The notes beneath the pieces are model-generated. The model did not search any database. It had not been told where the DNA came from and was given only the letters and a program-made list of their open reading frames with translations. This document shows positions 46,989 through 56,640 of a DNA stretch of 64,000 nucleotides, piece by piece. The stretch's first letter is position 1; each line of letters starts with the position of its first letter. This stretch comes from Clostridia bacterium (GTDB taxonomy: Bacteria; Bacillota; Clostridia; TANB77; CAG-465): positions 186,001 to 250,000 of the forward strand of contig JAQSXK010000001.1 in NCBI GenBank assembly GCA_029256705.1, read 5' to 3'. Made by a program: the position numbers and the translations under genes.

Positions 46989-47163
46989 ACTTTTCCTCCA
47001 CTAATAAATTTAAATATATTATTTGAACTTATATATAAATTTATAATTATATCTTTTCAATTATAACATTAAAACAAGTGTTTGTCAATATTATATTTAT
47101 AATATTTAAAATAACTGTATATTTATGTAATTTTTTGAGAATTATATTATATGAGGTGATACT

Positions 47164-47373
47164 ATGGGAAATAATAATTTGCCAATAGGATTTATAATGG
47201 CTATTACTAAAAATAACGATGCATTAAAATATTACTCTGCTCTAGATGAAAATACAAAACATAAAATAAGCAATTATATACAAAACTCTGCAACAGGTGA
47301 ACAGGTAAAAATTAAAATAGAAACTTGTATTAACGCACTTGCAAAACACAATTTATATTTTTTAAACAGTTAA
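47164..47373 (+). CDS. Small conserved Firmicutes-type protein, 69 residues
   Basis: Starts MGNNNLPIGFIMAITKNNDALKYYSAL at ATG 47164 with a GAGGTG site. The LPIGFxMA motif is shared by a widespread small Clostridia protein family of unknown function. No other domain is present. It stands alone and ends at a perfect hairpin. Confidence 0.8.
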   Translation: MGNNNLPIGFIMAITKNNDALKYYSALDENTKHKISNYIQNSATGEQVKIKIETCINALAKHNLYFLNS

Positions 47374-47416
47374 AAAAAAGTAATATACTACTTTAAAAGT
47401 AGTATATTACTTTTTT
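47374..47416. terminator. Perfect 20-bp hairpin between converging genes
   Basis: Arms 47374-47393 and 47397-47416 with T-runs on both outer sides. It serves the plus-strand small gene and the minus-strand RCC1-like gene. Confidence 0.85.
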
Positions 47417-47430
47417 ATTTTATTATATAT

Positions 47431-50103
47431 TTACTTTTCAAGTTCAGTACATCTTACAAACTCAGTTGTTGATATATTGTTACCTGTTCCAAGTTGACCG
47501 AATTCATTTCTTCCAGCACCATATACTTCTGTACTAGATTTTACAAATAAGCAAAATCCGTTACCAGCTGCTATTTCTACTACATTACTAATATTTAATT
47601 TTTGTGGTGTTGGATAATTTACAAGTTGTGTATATCCATTACCAAATTGTCCACTAGTATTAGTGCCCCATGCGTATACATCACCATTTTCTAATAAACA
47701 TATTGTGTATTGTAGATTTGTTTTTATCTTCTTAACTTTACCTGGTAGAGTTACTTTAGCATAATCAGCTGTTCCTGCTGATAAACCAGTATATCCATAT
47801 ACTCCATAAGCATATATTTCATCATCTGCAGTGTGAATATATGTTGCAGTTTGTGGATTTCCTGAATTAGATGATAAGAAATATATAGTTTTTATATTCA
47901 TAGTACTAATACTTCCAGTAAGTAACATTGGCGTTTGAATTATTCCAGATATTTTTTCAGGTATATTTAAAAATTGTGACCAAGTCTGTCCCCATGCATA
48001 AACTTTATTATCATTTGATATGGACATTGCTCCACCATCACAACCAAATATATCTTTTATATTCTGTTGTATAAGAACAAAATCCTCTTTAGCATCATTT
48101 GTACCCCATCCTCCTGCACCATATTGATATGTTTCAGAAAAACCTTTAGAATACAAATCTCCATTATTTAATAGCATATATTGATTTGTTCTCGTTACTA
48201 TACTTTTTACAACGTTGCTTAAAGGAGTAGTTGTTTTTAAATCCACCCATAACCTATATTCTGCATCTAATAAATGAATAGTATTTCCAAATCCAGTTAT
48301 ATATGATATATTTTCACCGTATTTTATATCTTTTAATTCTTTTTGTATGATACTTCCTTTTGCAGTTAATAAATTTTGATTATATAAGTATATTTTACCT
48401 GAAGAATCTGTAGCAGTAAGTATTCCTCTAACCATACTTAAATTTGTTACATTTGCTGGTGGATTATTTGTATCCAAAACAAAAATAGGAGGATTTGCTT
48501 CTGTTTTTGCTTCTTCAATATAATATATCTTACCACCACTTGTAATAGCACCTGCTTTAGTTAATTGTTTATTTTGAGCTGCGTCATATATAAAATAAGT
48601 CTTAACTAAACTATGTGGTCCTGCTGGTACATTTTGAACCTCAATCTTTTCAGAAAAGTATTCATCTAACATCGAAGTTGTATTATATATTACTTTTGGT
48701 GTTTTATATATTTTGCCATCTTTAGCTTCTACTAAAAGATTTCCTTGAATATCAAAATCTTTTACGTTATCCATGAATTTAACGAAGGATGCTTGAGCAA
48801 TTTTATCTCCATTACCAAGTCTTCCTTCATTGTTATATCCACAGACCCATAAAGTATCATTTGAATCTAATATTCCAGTAACTAATAGATTTCCTGATAC
48901 AAGTCTCTTAATAGGAAATGCTATAAGAGTATTTTTTTTCCATTCGGCACTAACTTCTTTAAATACTAAACTTGGATTGAAGTTTCCACTTCCCCAGTTA
49001 CCATAAGTATTATCACCAGATACCCATACTTCACCATTAGTATACTCTACCATCGTAGATCTGCAATAATAATTATCTGAAGGAATTATGTTTTTTACTA
49101 AACTTCCGTCTATACTTGTTATTTTTTGAAATGTTGTATATGCAGTTTTATTATTTAGCCCAAATTCTCCTTGTGTATTACTTCCTGCTGCCCAAACGTT
49201 ATTATTAGTATCAATAATCCATGTATTCCTAGGTCCACCATATATAGTCTTTGCTTTAGCGCCTTCAGGTAAATCTACCTTTACCGCCTCTTGTTGTAAA
49301 TAACTATTTCCTAATCCTAATTTATTTTCTGTATTATCTCCAAGTGCATATAAATCTCCAACACTATTGATAAAATACGCAGTACCATAAGCTAAATAAT
49401 AGTTAGTCATGTTTGAAACTATATTATTTGGATTAAATTCTTTCCATTGTACATTTAGAAAATCTAATTCTACTTGTGAAGCTCCTGATATGCTATTTTT
49501 TTCTCCCAATGCACTAAGATTTCCACTTGCTGTAAGTTTAAATGTATTATTTCCTATTGCAAAAAATTGCGAATCACCAGTTTCACCAAATTGTATATTA
49601 TCCAAAGAATATATAAACTGGTTTGATACTTCAATACCTTTTTTAAATATTAATTCATATTGCATATCTTTTTTTTCTACTAAAAGTATATTACTATCAT
49701 ACTTTATTGAAGATTTTATTTTATTACTATCTATAACATAAACTTTTTGTAAATCTATATTATATACGTCTGGCAAACCATTAGTTAAGTATTTATCCTG
49801 TGCCTTTGCTATTAATATTTTAGAAGATGTATCTATTTCGTTATAAATAGGATGCACCGGGGCTAAATCCGATCCAACTGTTATTGGATATAATGAGTTC
49901 CATGCATTTTCTTCCAACATTTTTGACGCAGTATACATATTTATTTCACTTTTAATTGCATCAATATTAGATAAGAAAGCTGCTTTACTAGCGCTTTTTA
50001 TTGGATTATTATCCACCAAAGTTAAAATTAAAGTTCCAGCTAAAATTATTATAATTATTATTGTTATAATCAAAACTATCAATGAAATTCCTTTTTTCAT
50101 CAT
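47431..50103 (-). CDS. Pilin-like N-terminus fused to RCC1-like propeller
   Basis: An 890-residue protein. The N-terminus MMKKGISLIVLIITIIIIIILAG is almost identical to that of the 39159-42863 protein. The rest carries RCC1-like blades (DNTENKLGLGNSYL, WGTNTSGQFGNGYTQL, GAGRNEFGQLGTGNN) spread over about 190-885. Such a combination points to a surface-displayed propeller on a pilin-type anchor. First ATG 50103 or the adjacent ATG is the start (GAGGAT site). Function of the propeller is unknown. Confidence 0.85.
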   Translation of the reverse strand: MMKKGISLIVLIITIIIIIILAGTLILTLVDNNPIKSASKAAFLSNIDAIKSEINMYTASKMLEENAWNSLYPITVGSDLAPVHPIYNEIDTSSKILIAKAQDKYLTNGLPDVYNIDLQKVYVIDSNKIKSSIKYDSNILLVEKKDMQYELIFKKGIEVSNQFIYSLDNIQFGETGDSQFFAIGNNTFKLTASGNLSALGEKNSISGASQVELDFLNVQWKEFNPNNIVSNMTNYYLAYGTAYFINSVGDLYALGDNTENKLGLGNSYLQQEAVKVDLPEGAKAKTIYGGPRNTWIIDTNNNVWAAGSNTQGEFGLNNKTAYTTFQKITSIDGSLVKNIIPSDNYYCRSTMVEYTNGEVWVSGDNTYGNWGSGNFNPSLVFKEVSAEWKKNTLIAFPIKRLVSGNLLVTGILDSNDTLWVCGYNNEGRLGNGDKIAQASFVKFMDNVKDFDIQGNLLVEAKDGKIYKTPKVIYNTTSMLDEYFSEKIEVQNVPAGPHSLVKTYFIYDAAQNKQLTKAGAITSGGKIYYIEEAKTEANPPIFVLDTNNPPANVTNLSMVRGILTATDSSGKIYLYNQNLLTAKGSIIQKELKDIKYGENISYITGFGNTIHLLDAEYRLWVDLKTTTPLSNVVKSIVTRTNQYMLLNNGDLYSKGFSETYQYGAGGWGTNDAKEDFVLIQQNIKDIFGCDGGAMSISNDNKVYAWGQTWSQFLNIPEKISGIIQTPMLLTGSISTMNIKTIYFLSSNSGNPQTATYIHTADDEIYAYGVYGYTGLSAGTADYAKVTLPGKVKKIKTNLQYTICLLENGDVYAWGTNTSGQFGNGYTQLVNYPTPQKLNISNVVEIAAGNGFCLFVKSSTEVYGAGRNEFGQLGTGNNISTTEFVRCTELEK

Positions 50104-50211
50104 TATATCCTCATTTCTTTTGTTTTATATATAAATATAGTATCACGTTTAAATTTTATTGTCAATATGTATAAATAATAATTTGTAACAATTATGTAAT
50201 AGTATTAGTTT

Positions 50212-50247
50212 AAGAAAGAGCGTAATTTTTATATTACACTCCTTCTT
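50212..50247 (-). terminator. Hairpin after the amino-acid dehydrogenase gene
   Basis: A 15-bp stem with G-U wobbles (50212-50226 / 50233-50247), 4 bp after the stop. The T-run on the minus strand is weak, so termination may be inefficient. Confidence 0.5.
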
Positions 50248-50251
50248 CATT

Positions 50252-51301
50252 CTAAACTATATATTTAGCATAGTCCATCTTATCTATAGTAATAAATCCT
50301 GGTTCTGCATTTATTACATCATTAATTCTATTTACAATAGTAGCACATGTAAGTTCTACAGTTGCCGGCTTATTTATTGTAACTGTTGTATCTGGTTCTC
50401 CATATATCGTCCATTCATTTCTATCATATTCATCCTTTGGATATACCTTGCCAGTACATTCAGCTTCTATTTCTATGCCTTCTTTAGTTTTAGTTACTAC
50501 AATTGCTGTCATACCTGTTGCATTACCCGCTGGTATATCCATACATAATGTTTCAGATTTTATATCTTCTCTAAATATATGTGGTACAGTTTTTTGTATT
50601 TGAGATACAACTTCTAAACCAAGTTTAGACGCAAGTGCATAAGTTGCATTCCACATATACGATGGTAAAAATTCACCCTTTTGTATTAACTCATTTCTTT
50701 CAGTGACAGATATTTTATCTACAATCGCTACTTCTTTTTCAAATGTTGTTAAATCTAATCCTGCACCATGTGCTTTTGCAAGGGCTATACCATAATCCTC
50801 CACGTTATAACTAGAACCACCTTTGATTTTAGTTATTTTATGTGTGCTCCCTGCAATAACAGAAATTAAATTACACCAAAATACATCTTGATAACCAGTA
50901 CCAGTTAAAGTACAGTTATTTTCCTTGGCAATTTTATCTAACTCTTTTGTTATTTTGGGTGAAGAATTCATAGGGTAAAAAGCCTCTTCACATGTAGATA
51001 TTGCATTTATACCAAGACTTGCACATATTTTAAATGATTCATATACATCTTTCATCAAACTCATTGTTGTTATTATACAAATATCTGGTTTAGTTTCTTT
51101 TAATATCTTTTCAGCATCTTTTACATTACTTACTTTAACCCCTAACCAATCGCATCCTATTACTTCTCCAATATCTTTACCAATTATATCCTCATTTACG
51201 TCAAATGCTGCTACAATTTTATAACCTTTTTCTATTGCATATTTCATAGTATATGCTGACATTTTACCTGTACCATATTGTGCTACTTTAAAATTATTCA
51301 T
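50252..51301 (-). CDS. NAD(P)-dependent amine dehydrogenase, 2,4-diaminopentanoate dehydrogenase-like
   Basis: A 349-residue oxidoreductase with an N-terminal Rossmann motif (VAQYGTGKMS) and the dihydrodipicolinate-reductase-like core. GTGYQDVFW and the C-terminal VNRINDVINAEPGF are typical of (2R,4S)-2,4-diaminopentanoate dehydrogenase relatives, which act in ornithine fermentation. Partner ornithine genes are absent from the window, so substrate assignment is by family resemblance only. It follows the DUF2207 gene, separated by 42 bp. Confidence 0.7.
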   Translation of the reverse strand: MNNFKVAQYGTGKMSAYTMKYAIEKGYKIVAAFDVNEDIIGKDIGEVIGCDWLGVKVSNVKDAEKILKETKPDICIITTMSLMKDVYESFKICASLGINAISTCEEAFYPMNSSPKITKELDKIAKENNCTLTGTGYQDVFWCNLISVIAGSTHKITKIKGGSSYNVEDYGIALAKAHGAGLDLTTFEKEVAIVDKISVTERNELIQKGEFLPSYMWNATYALASKLGLEVVSQIQKTVPHIFREDIKSETLCMDIPAGNATGMTAIVVTKTKEGIEIEAECTGKVYPKDEYDRNEWTIYGEPDTTVTINKPATVELTCATIVNRINDVINAEPGFITIDKMDYAKYIV

Positions 51302-51343
51302 GTTATACCACTCCTTATTAATATTCTATCATTATTTATGCAA

Positions 51344-53260
51344 TTATATACATTTAATTTTATGACTTAGAAAGCTCCGCCTCCACCTCCACCGCCGGCC
51401 TCCTCCTCCGCCGCCAGAATATCCTCCAGATGAAGCTGTTCCAGACATTGTAGAAACTGAGGTAGTAAGTGCATGTGAATATATTCCCATATGTATATAT
51501 GGATAAGTTGTATATATATAATCTTCATCATATCCTTGTTTTAATAATTCTTCTTTAAATTCCTTTGAAACTTTATCTGCTATTCCAAATAATGTAGCAA
51601 ATACTAAATATTTTTCCCAAAGTACTAATTCAATAGGATATCTTTCCTTAATTAAACTATATTCTTTTAAATATTTCTCTAGTCCCAACAGTTTATTATA
51701 TTCATAAACGTATTCATCTTTTATACTTTTACCTACAGTTGCTATTAAAAGTCCTAAAACCGCAAATTCAAATATACCTATAAAAGCAATTACAAAAACC
51801 ATAAGAGCTTTATCTGGAATTGGAGATATTATAAAGATATTTATAAATGCAATTACAAGTGTAATAACAAGACAAGCAAAGAAACTTTTCCATATACTAT
51901 TTGGTACTGGATTATACATTTTTTTATCATTTTCACTTGTTTTGCTTGTACACACTTTTCTATATTTTGCACCTAAAGAATAATCTAGTCCTAACTCTTT
52001 AAATCTCTCATTAAGTTCAAATCTATTATTTTCAAAATCTGTTAAATCTATTTTATTCTCTAATTTTTTAGCAAATATATAGTTTAAGACCTCTTTTTCA
52101 TAATCTGTTAACGCATCTAAATTCTTTTTAGTATCAACACTTACGTAGTATTCATATGTATCTTTTAATATTTTTGATTTTTTTAGTGATTCAAGTTTGA
52201 TATATTTTCTATTTGATAAATCTAATATTGTCGCAATAATCAGGTTAGGATCACTATATCCAAACATTATATTTTTAATGCAACTATATTCTCCTAAAGA
52301 ATATGTATCTGGTAAATCTGTATAATGTTCAACTGTTTTATAACTTTTTTTATTTTTGTTTGCATAATTTGATGCTTTAATTATTAAATATATAAATATT
52401 ATAATATTTATAAGTGCATATCCAATCCAAATTTTATTCGAAAGAGCATAATTTTCTTTATTTTTATCCATTTGTTTTTCTATATTAGCAAGCTCAGTAA
52501 AATTATAATTTTCATTTATATTTTTACTAACATTACCCATATATGTGTTTGGAAAAATTGAACGTATATCTACAGCTGTTTCTTCTGATATACCATTAAC
52601 TTTCATACTTACTTGATTTCCTACAATATTAAAGTTATCTATGTTTGCGTATGTATGACCGTAGGCTTTTAAATTTTCAGAAATAGGGAATTTTACATAC
52701 AGCTCAAAGTTAGAAATGTAACATTCCCAATCTTTACCTATGAAATTCCAATAAAACTCTGCATAATCACTATAGTTTACGACAACATCTTTAATCGTAT
52801 ATTCAAATTTTACATATTTATATGAACCTTCACTTACCGGGCTATATGCCTTTATTTTTGTTCTATACCCATTTTCCACTCTATCTGAAATTGAAAAAAC
52901 ATTATTCATTCCATTAGATAAAGTGTTTTCATCCTGTAATTTTGCCTCAACCATATTTTCAAATGAAGTATCTGATATATACACATTAATATTTTCTATT
53001 CCACTTGCTTGGTATCTACTTGAAGTAGGCTGCATATCATTTTTTTGTCCATTAAATGTATACTTATACAAAACATCTCTGTATAAACCATTCATATTTT
53101 CATCAAAGTGATACTTCAAATATTCTGTTACATCCATACTACCATCATCATTTACAACTGCATTTATTTTGTAATTTTCAACATCATATTCTACAGCAAA
53201 TAATGTGGTTGAAAAGCATAAAACAATTACAGTTAAAGTAAATAATATTTTCTTTACCAT
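51344..53260 (-). CDS. DUF2207 membrane protein with apparent 3' frameshift
   Basis: A 638-residue protein: signal peptide (about 1-22), an extracytoplasmic DUF2207 domain, a transmembrane helix (about 277-294), cytoplasmic domain, two more helices and a Gly-rich tail. Its tail reads RRWRWRRSFLSHKIKCI, unlike the usual GGGGGGGAF end of this family. Skipping one C in the GGCCGGCGG stretch (51395-51400 region) restores a glycine run ending AF and a stop at 51367. A real frameshift or a sequencing error in a GC tract is likely. Function of the family is unknown. Confidence 0.85.
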   Translation of the reverse strand: MVKKILFTLTVIVLCFSTTLFAVEYDVENYKINAVVNDDGSMDVTEYLKYHFDENMNGLYRDVLYKYTFNGQKNDMQPTSSRYQASGIENINVYISDTSFENMVEAKLQDENTLSNGMNNVFSISDRVENGYRTKIKAYSPVSEGSYKYVKFEYTIKDVVVNYSDYAEFYWNFIGKDWECYISNFELYVKFPISENLKAYGHTYANIDNFNIVGNQVSMKVNGISEETAVDIRSIFPNTYMGNVSKNINENYNFTELANIEKQMDKNKENYALSNKIWIGYALINIIIFIYLIIKASNYANKNKKSYKTVEHYTDLPDTYSLGEYSCIKNIMFGYSDPNLIIATILDLSNRKYIKLESLKKSKILKDTYEYYVSVDTKKNLDALTDYEKEVLNYIFAKKLENKIDLTDFENNRFELNERFKELGLDYSLGAKYRKVCTSKTSENDKKMYNPVPNSIWKSFFACLVITLVIAFINIFIISPIPDKALMVFVIAFIGIFEFAVLGLLIATVGKSIKDEYVYEYNKLLGLEKYLKEYSLIKERYPIELVLWEKYLVFATLFGIADKVSKEFKEELLKQGYDEDYIYTTYPYIHMGIYSHALTTSVSTMSGTASSGGYSGGGGGGRRWRWRRSFLSHKIKCI

Positions 53261-53303
53261 AAAAAAATCCCCCTTCTAAAATAAAATTTAAATTATAGTT
53301 AAG

Positions 53304-53798
53304 TTATCTTTCGTCTTTTGAAATATCTGGTTTAGATTCATTTTTAAATTCCCTATATTTTTTTATATCATCATTTACATTTAAAGTTAAGCTTCTATAA
53401 AACTTTAATAGTTTATCTGCACCAGGATCTGGCAATTCAGTTTTATCTCCAGGTCTTTCTAATATTTTATCTTCTCTTTTTTCTTCAGGAGGATCATCTT
53501 CTACTTTCATTTCTGATCCTTCTTTATCTGCTAATGATTTATCATTAGTAATTGTTATTCCTAAGTTACTAAAAGCTTGTTCATATTTTGCCTCTACATC
53601 TTCTTTTATAACTTCATTGATTGAAGTTTTAGAAAGGGGTTCAACATCCTTTGGAACCTCTGCAGCTGCATCTACATATGGAGTTACAACACCTAAAAGA
53701 GACATTCCCATTAAAAAGAAAGTTTGAAGTTTTTCTTTAAACCTTTTCATAAAACTTTTCTTAACTACAACTGGTAAATTACTATTTTCTTTTTGCAT
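53304..53798 (-). CDS. Secreted or membrane-anchored acidic protein, unknown
   Basis: A 164-residue protein. ATG 53798 (MQKENSNLP) sits 7 nt after the AAGGTG site; GTG 53807 overlaps that site. A hydrophobic segment (about 23-42, FFLMGMSLLGVVTPYVDAAA) looks like a signal peptide with AAA cleavage. The mature part is Glu/Lys/Pro-rich and probably unstructured. No family is recognised. It is between the DUF2207 gene and tex, on the same strand. Confidence 0.65.
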   Translation of the reverse strand: MQKENSNLPVVVKKSFMKRFKEKLQTFFLMGMSLLGVVTPYVDAAAEVPKDVEPLSKTSINEVIKEDVEAKYEQAFSNLGITITNDKSLADKEGSEMKVEDDPPEEKREDKILERPGDKTELPDPGADKLLKFYRSLTLNVNDDIKKYREFKNESKPDISKDER

Positions 53799-53842
53799 TC
53801 TATTCACCTTCTCTTTCGTACATTAAATATTAATATTATTAT

Positions 53843-55978
53843 CTATTCTAAACCTTTCATACTAAGCGAAACTTTACCTTTTTCAAGATCTATACCTATT
53901 ACTTTAACATTAACAATATCCCCCACTGAAACTTCCTCCATTGGATCTCTTACAAACTTATCTGAAAGTTCAGATATATGAACTAGGCCATCACCTTTTA
54001 TTCCTATATCTACAAATGCACCAAAATTCGTAACATTTCTAACAGTTCCTGTTAAAATCATATCTTTTTTCAAATCTTCTATCTTTAATATATCACTTTT
54101 TACAACAATTTTTGGTACTTCGTCTCTTATATCTCTACCAGGTTTTTTAAGTTCAGTTATTATATCCGTCAAAGTAGGTATTCCAACACCTAGATTTTTT
54201 GCTAACTCATTAATATTAATAAGTTCTAATTTAGATGGAAGTTCACTTACATTTTTAACTCCAGTTATATCTATTATTTTCTCAGCAATTTCATAAGATT
54301 CTGGATGAACCATCGTACTATCTAAAATGTTTTTAGATTCTAATACTTTTAAGAAACCTGCACATTGTACAAAAGAAGCTTTTCCTAGCTTTTCTACTTT
54401 AAGCAATTCTTTTCTAGTTTTAAATTTACCATTATCTTCCCTATATTTTACTATATTATTTGCTACTGTAGCATTTATTCCTGATACATAAGATAACAAT
54501 GAAGGAGTTGCAGTATTTAAATCCACACCAACATTATTTACTGCGCTTTCAACAACACCATTTAAGCTAGAATCTAATCTTTTTTGATTAACATCATGTT
54601 GGTATTGTCCAACTCCAATACTTTTTGGATCTATCTTAACAAGTTCTGCAAGTGGATCTTGTAACCTTCTTGCTATACTAATTGCACCTCTTATAGATAC
54701 ATTAATATCTGGATACTCTTTAGTTGCAAGTTCTGAAGCAGAATACACACTTGCTCCAGCCTCACTTACAATTGCATAGTATACCTTGTTCTTGCATTTT
54801 TTTATAACTTCAACTACAAATTTTTCTGATTCTCTTGAAGCTGTACCATTTCCTATTGCAATCATTGTAACATTATGCTTTTCAATTAACTCTAGCAACT
54901 TTTTAGTTGCTCCAACAATATCGTTTTGTGGTTCAGTAGGATAAATAGTTGTTATATCTAATAACTTTCCTGTATCATCAATTACAGCTATTTTACAACC
55001 TGTCCTATATGCCGGATCAAACCCTATTATATTCATACCTTTTAATGGTGGTTGCATAAGTAAATTTCTAACATTTACTCCAAATACCTTAATAGCTTTT
55101 TCTGATGCTTCTTCAGTAATATCTGAACGTATTTCTCTTTCTATTGCAGGTTTTATATATTTTTTATATGAATTTTTTATTGTATCTTCAATCAATGATG
55201 TAAAAATACATTCACCTTTTATAATTTGTTTATTTAAATACTCAACGATTTGATCTTCATCAACTTCTAAAGATACTTTTAAAAATTTTTCTTTTTCTCC
55301 TCTATTTAAGGCAAGTACTCTATGACCTGCTATTCTATTTACATTTTCAGAAAAATTATAATACATCTCATAAGTAGATTTTACAGTTTTATCTACAGCA
55401 ACTGTAACAATTTTACCAGTTAAATAAGATAATCTTCTTATTTGTTTTCTATAATCTGGATTATCTGATATGTTTTCTGAAATTATGTCACAAGCACCCT
55501 CTATAGCAATATTTTCATCTGTTACTCCCAAATTCTCATTTACATATTTATTAGCTATTGTTTCAATATTTCCTGCTTTTATATTTTGTTTAATTATCTC
55601 TTTTGCTAAATCTTCTAGTCCCATTTCTTTTGCTATAGTTGCTTTAGTTCTTTTCTTTGGTTTAAATGGTCTATATATATCTTCTAATTCAGTTAAAATA
55701 TTAGCATTTTCTATTTTTAATCTTATATCGTCAGTCATTTCATTCAATTGTTCAATGTGCCTTGTTATTTCTTCTTTTCTATTACTTAAATTTTTAAGAT
55801 AATTTAATCTATCATCTAATTTTCTTAAAATTTCATCGTCTAAATTTCCTGTAGCTTCTTTTCTATACCTTGCTATAAAAGGGATAGTGTTCCCAGCATC
55901 AATTAAATTAATTGTGTCAATAATTTGCTTTTTACTAATTCCAAGTTCAAGGTGTAACCTATCAATAATTTTTTCCAT
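53843..55978 (-). CDS. Tex-like RNA-binding protein (S1 domain)
   Basis: A 711-residue protein; ATG 55978 (MEKIIDRLHLELG) with GGAGA site is chosen over a 29-codon upstream extension. N-terminal helical region, YqgF-like domain (IIGFDPAYRTGCKIAVID), HhH modules (VGVDLNTATPSLLSYVSGIN, ELLKVEKLGKASFVQCAGFL) and a C-terminal S1 domain (TGTVRNVTNFGAFVDIGIKGDGLVHIS) are all in the Tex order. It binds nucleic acid and is linked to transcription processes. Length and domains are normal. Confidence 0.95.
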   Translation of the reverse strand: MEKIIDRLHLELGISKKQIIDTINLIDAGNTIPFIARYRKEATGNLDDEILRKLDDRLNYLKNLSNRKEEITRHIEQLNEMTDDIRLKIENANILTELEDIYRPFKPKKRTKATIAKEMGLEDLAKEIIKQNIKAGNIETIANKYVNENLGVTDENIAIEGACDIISENISDNPDYRKQIRRLSYLTGKIVTVAVDKTVKSTYEMYYNFSENVNRIAGHRVLALNRGEKEKFLKVSLEVDEDQIVEYLNKQIIKGECIFTSLIEDTIKNSYKKYIKPAIEREIRSDITEEASEKAIKVFGVNVRNLLMQPPLKGMNIIGFDPAYRTGCKIAVIDDTGKLLDITTIYPTEPQNDIVGATKKLLELIEKHNVTMIAIGNGTASRESEKFVVEVIKKCKNKVYYAIVSEAGASVYSASELATKEYPDINVSIRGAISIARRLQDPLAELVKIDPKSIGVGQYQHDVNQKRLDSSLNGVVESAVNNVGVDLNTATPSLLSYVSGINATVANNIVKYREDNGKFKTRKELLKVEKLGKASFVQCAGFLKVLESKNILDSTMVHPESYEIAEKIIDITGVKNVSELPSKLELININELAKNLGVGIPTLTDIITELKKPGRDIRDEVPKIVVKSDILKIEDLKKDMILTGTVRNVTNFGAFVDIGIKGDGLVHISELSDKFVRDPMEEVSVGDIVNVKVIGIDLEKGKVSLSMKGLE

Positions 55979-56121
55979 AACGTCTCCTATCTTATTTATA
56001 TATGTAATCGAATTTTCATTTATATTATATAACAAAATACTTATTTTTACAACAAAATAGTACAAAATTCGAAACTTTAATTTGAAAACTCTATTATTCT
56101 AATTATTTTACTATTTTTTAC

Positions 56122-56150
56122 TTGACATAATACAAATCAAGTAGTATAAT
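56122..56150 (+). promoter_or_regulatory. Consensus promoter of the 124-residue orphan gene
   Basis: TTGACA (56122-56127), 17 nt, TATAAT (56145-56150), a perfect SigA match. Predicted leader is about 30 nt. Confidence 0.85.
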
Positions 56151-56185
56151 ATTAAAACAAATAAATTTAAAGGAGAGTTGTTAAT

Positions 56186-56560
56186 ATGACTAGCAGTATC
56201 AATTATTTGTCTCAATTAAAAGATTCATCTACTTCTTTACGGTTATCGGTTCCTAATATGATTTCTCAGGCGGTGGTTGAAAAAATTGCCCTCATTGAGG
56301 AGCGTTCAACAACAGATTTGCCTGAAAATATAATTTACTCTCAATCCAGTGACAAAGATAGATTCCATTCTTCTGTTCATTTAGCTAATGTACGACTTAG
56401 CGGATGGCAACTTGAAATTTTAAGAGCAACTAAAAGATCAATTGATGAAGAAGTTCTTGTTGCGGTAATAAACAAGGTTGGTGCTTGCAAAATGAAAAAT
56501 CCGGCATCTGATCATCGTAATGGTAACAATCATATGAGAAATAAAGTAATGAGAAAATAA
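56186..56560 (+). CDS. Unknown 124-residue protein
   Basis: A plus-strand orphan with a strong AAGGAGAG site before ATG 56186. The sequence MTSSINYLSQLKDSS... is hydrophilic, with a basic Asn/His-rich tail (KNPASDHRNGNNHMRN). No family is recognised. Codon choice seems less AT-rich than in its neighbours. A perfect promoter and terminator indicate a separately expressed gene. Confidence 0.7.
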   Translation: MTSSINYLSQLKDSSTSLRLSVPNMISQAVVEKIALIEERSTTDLPENIIYSQSSDKDRFHSSVHLANVRLSGWQLEILRATKRSIDEEVLVAVINKVGACKMKNPASDHRNGNNHMRNKVMRK

Positions 56561-56585
56561 ATATATAAATATCCAGAAAAAGAAG

Positions 56586-56614
56586 GCACACCATAGAATT
56601 ATGGTGTGCTTTTT
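56586..56614 (+). terminator. Terminator of the 124-residue orphan gene
   Basis: A 10-bp stem (56586-56595 / 56600-56609) followed by TTTTTA. It also faces the minus-strand FIVAR-SH3b gene ending at 56641. Confidence 0.8.
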
Positions 56615-56640
56615 ATTTATGTTTTAATATGATTTATTAT

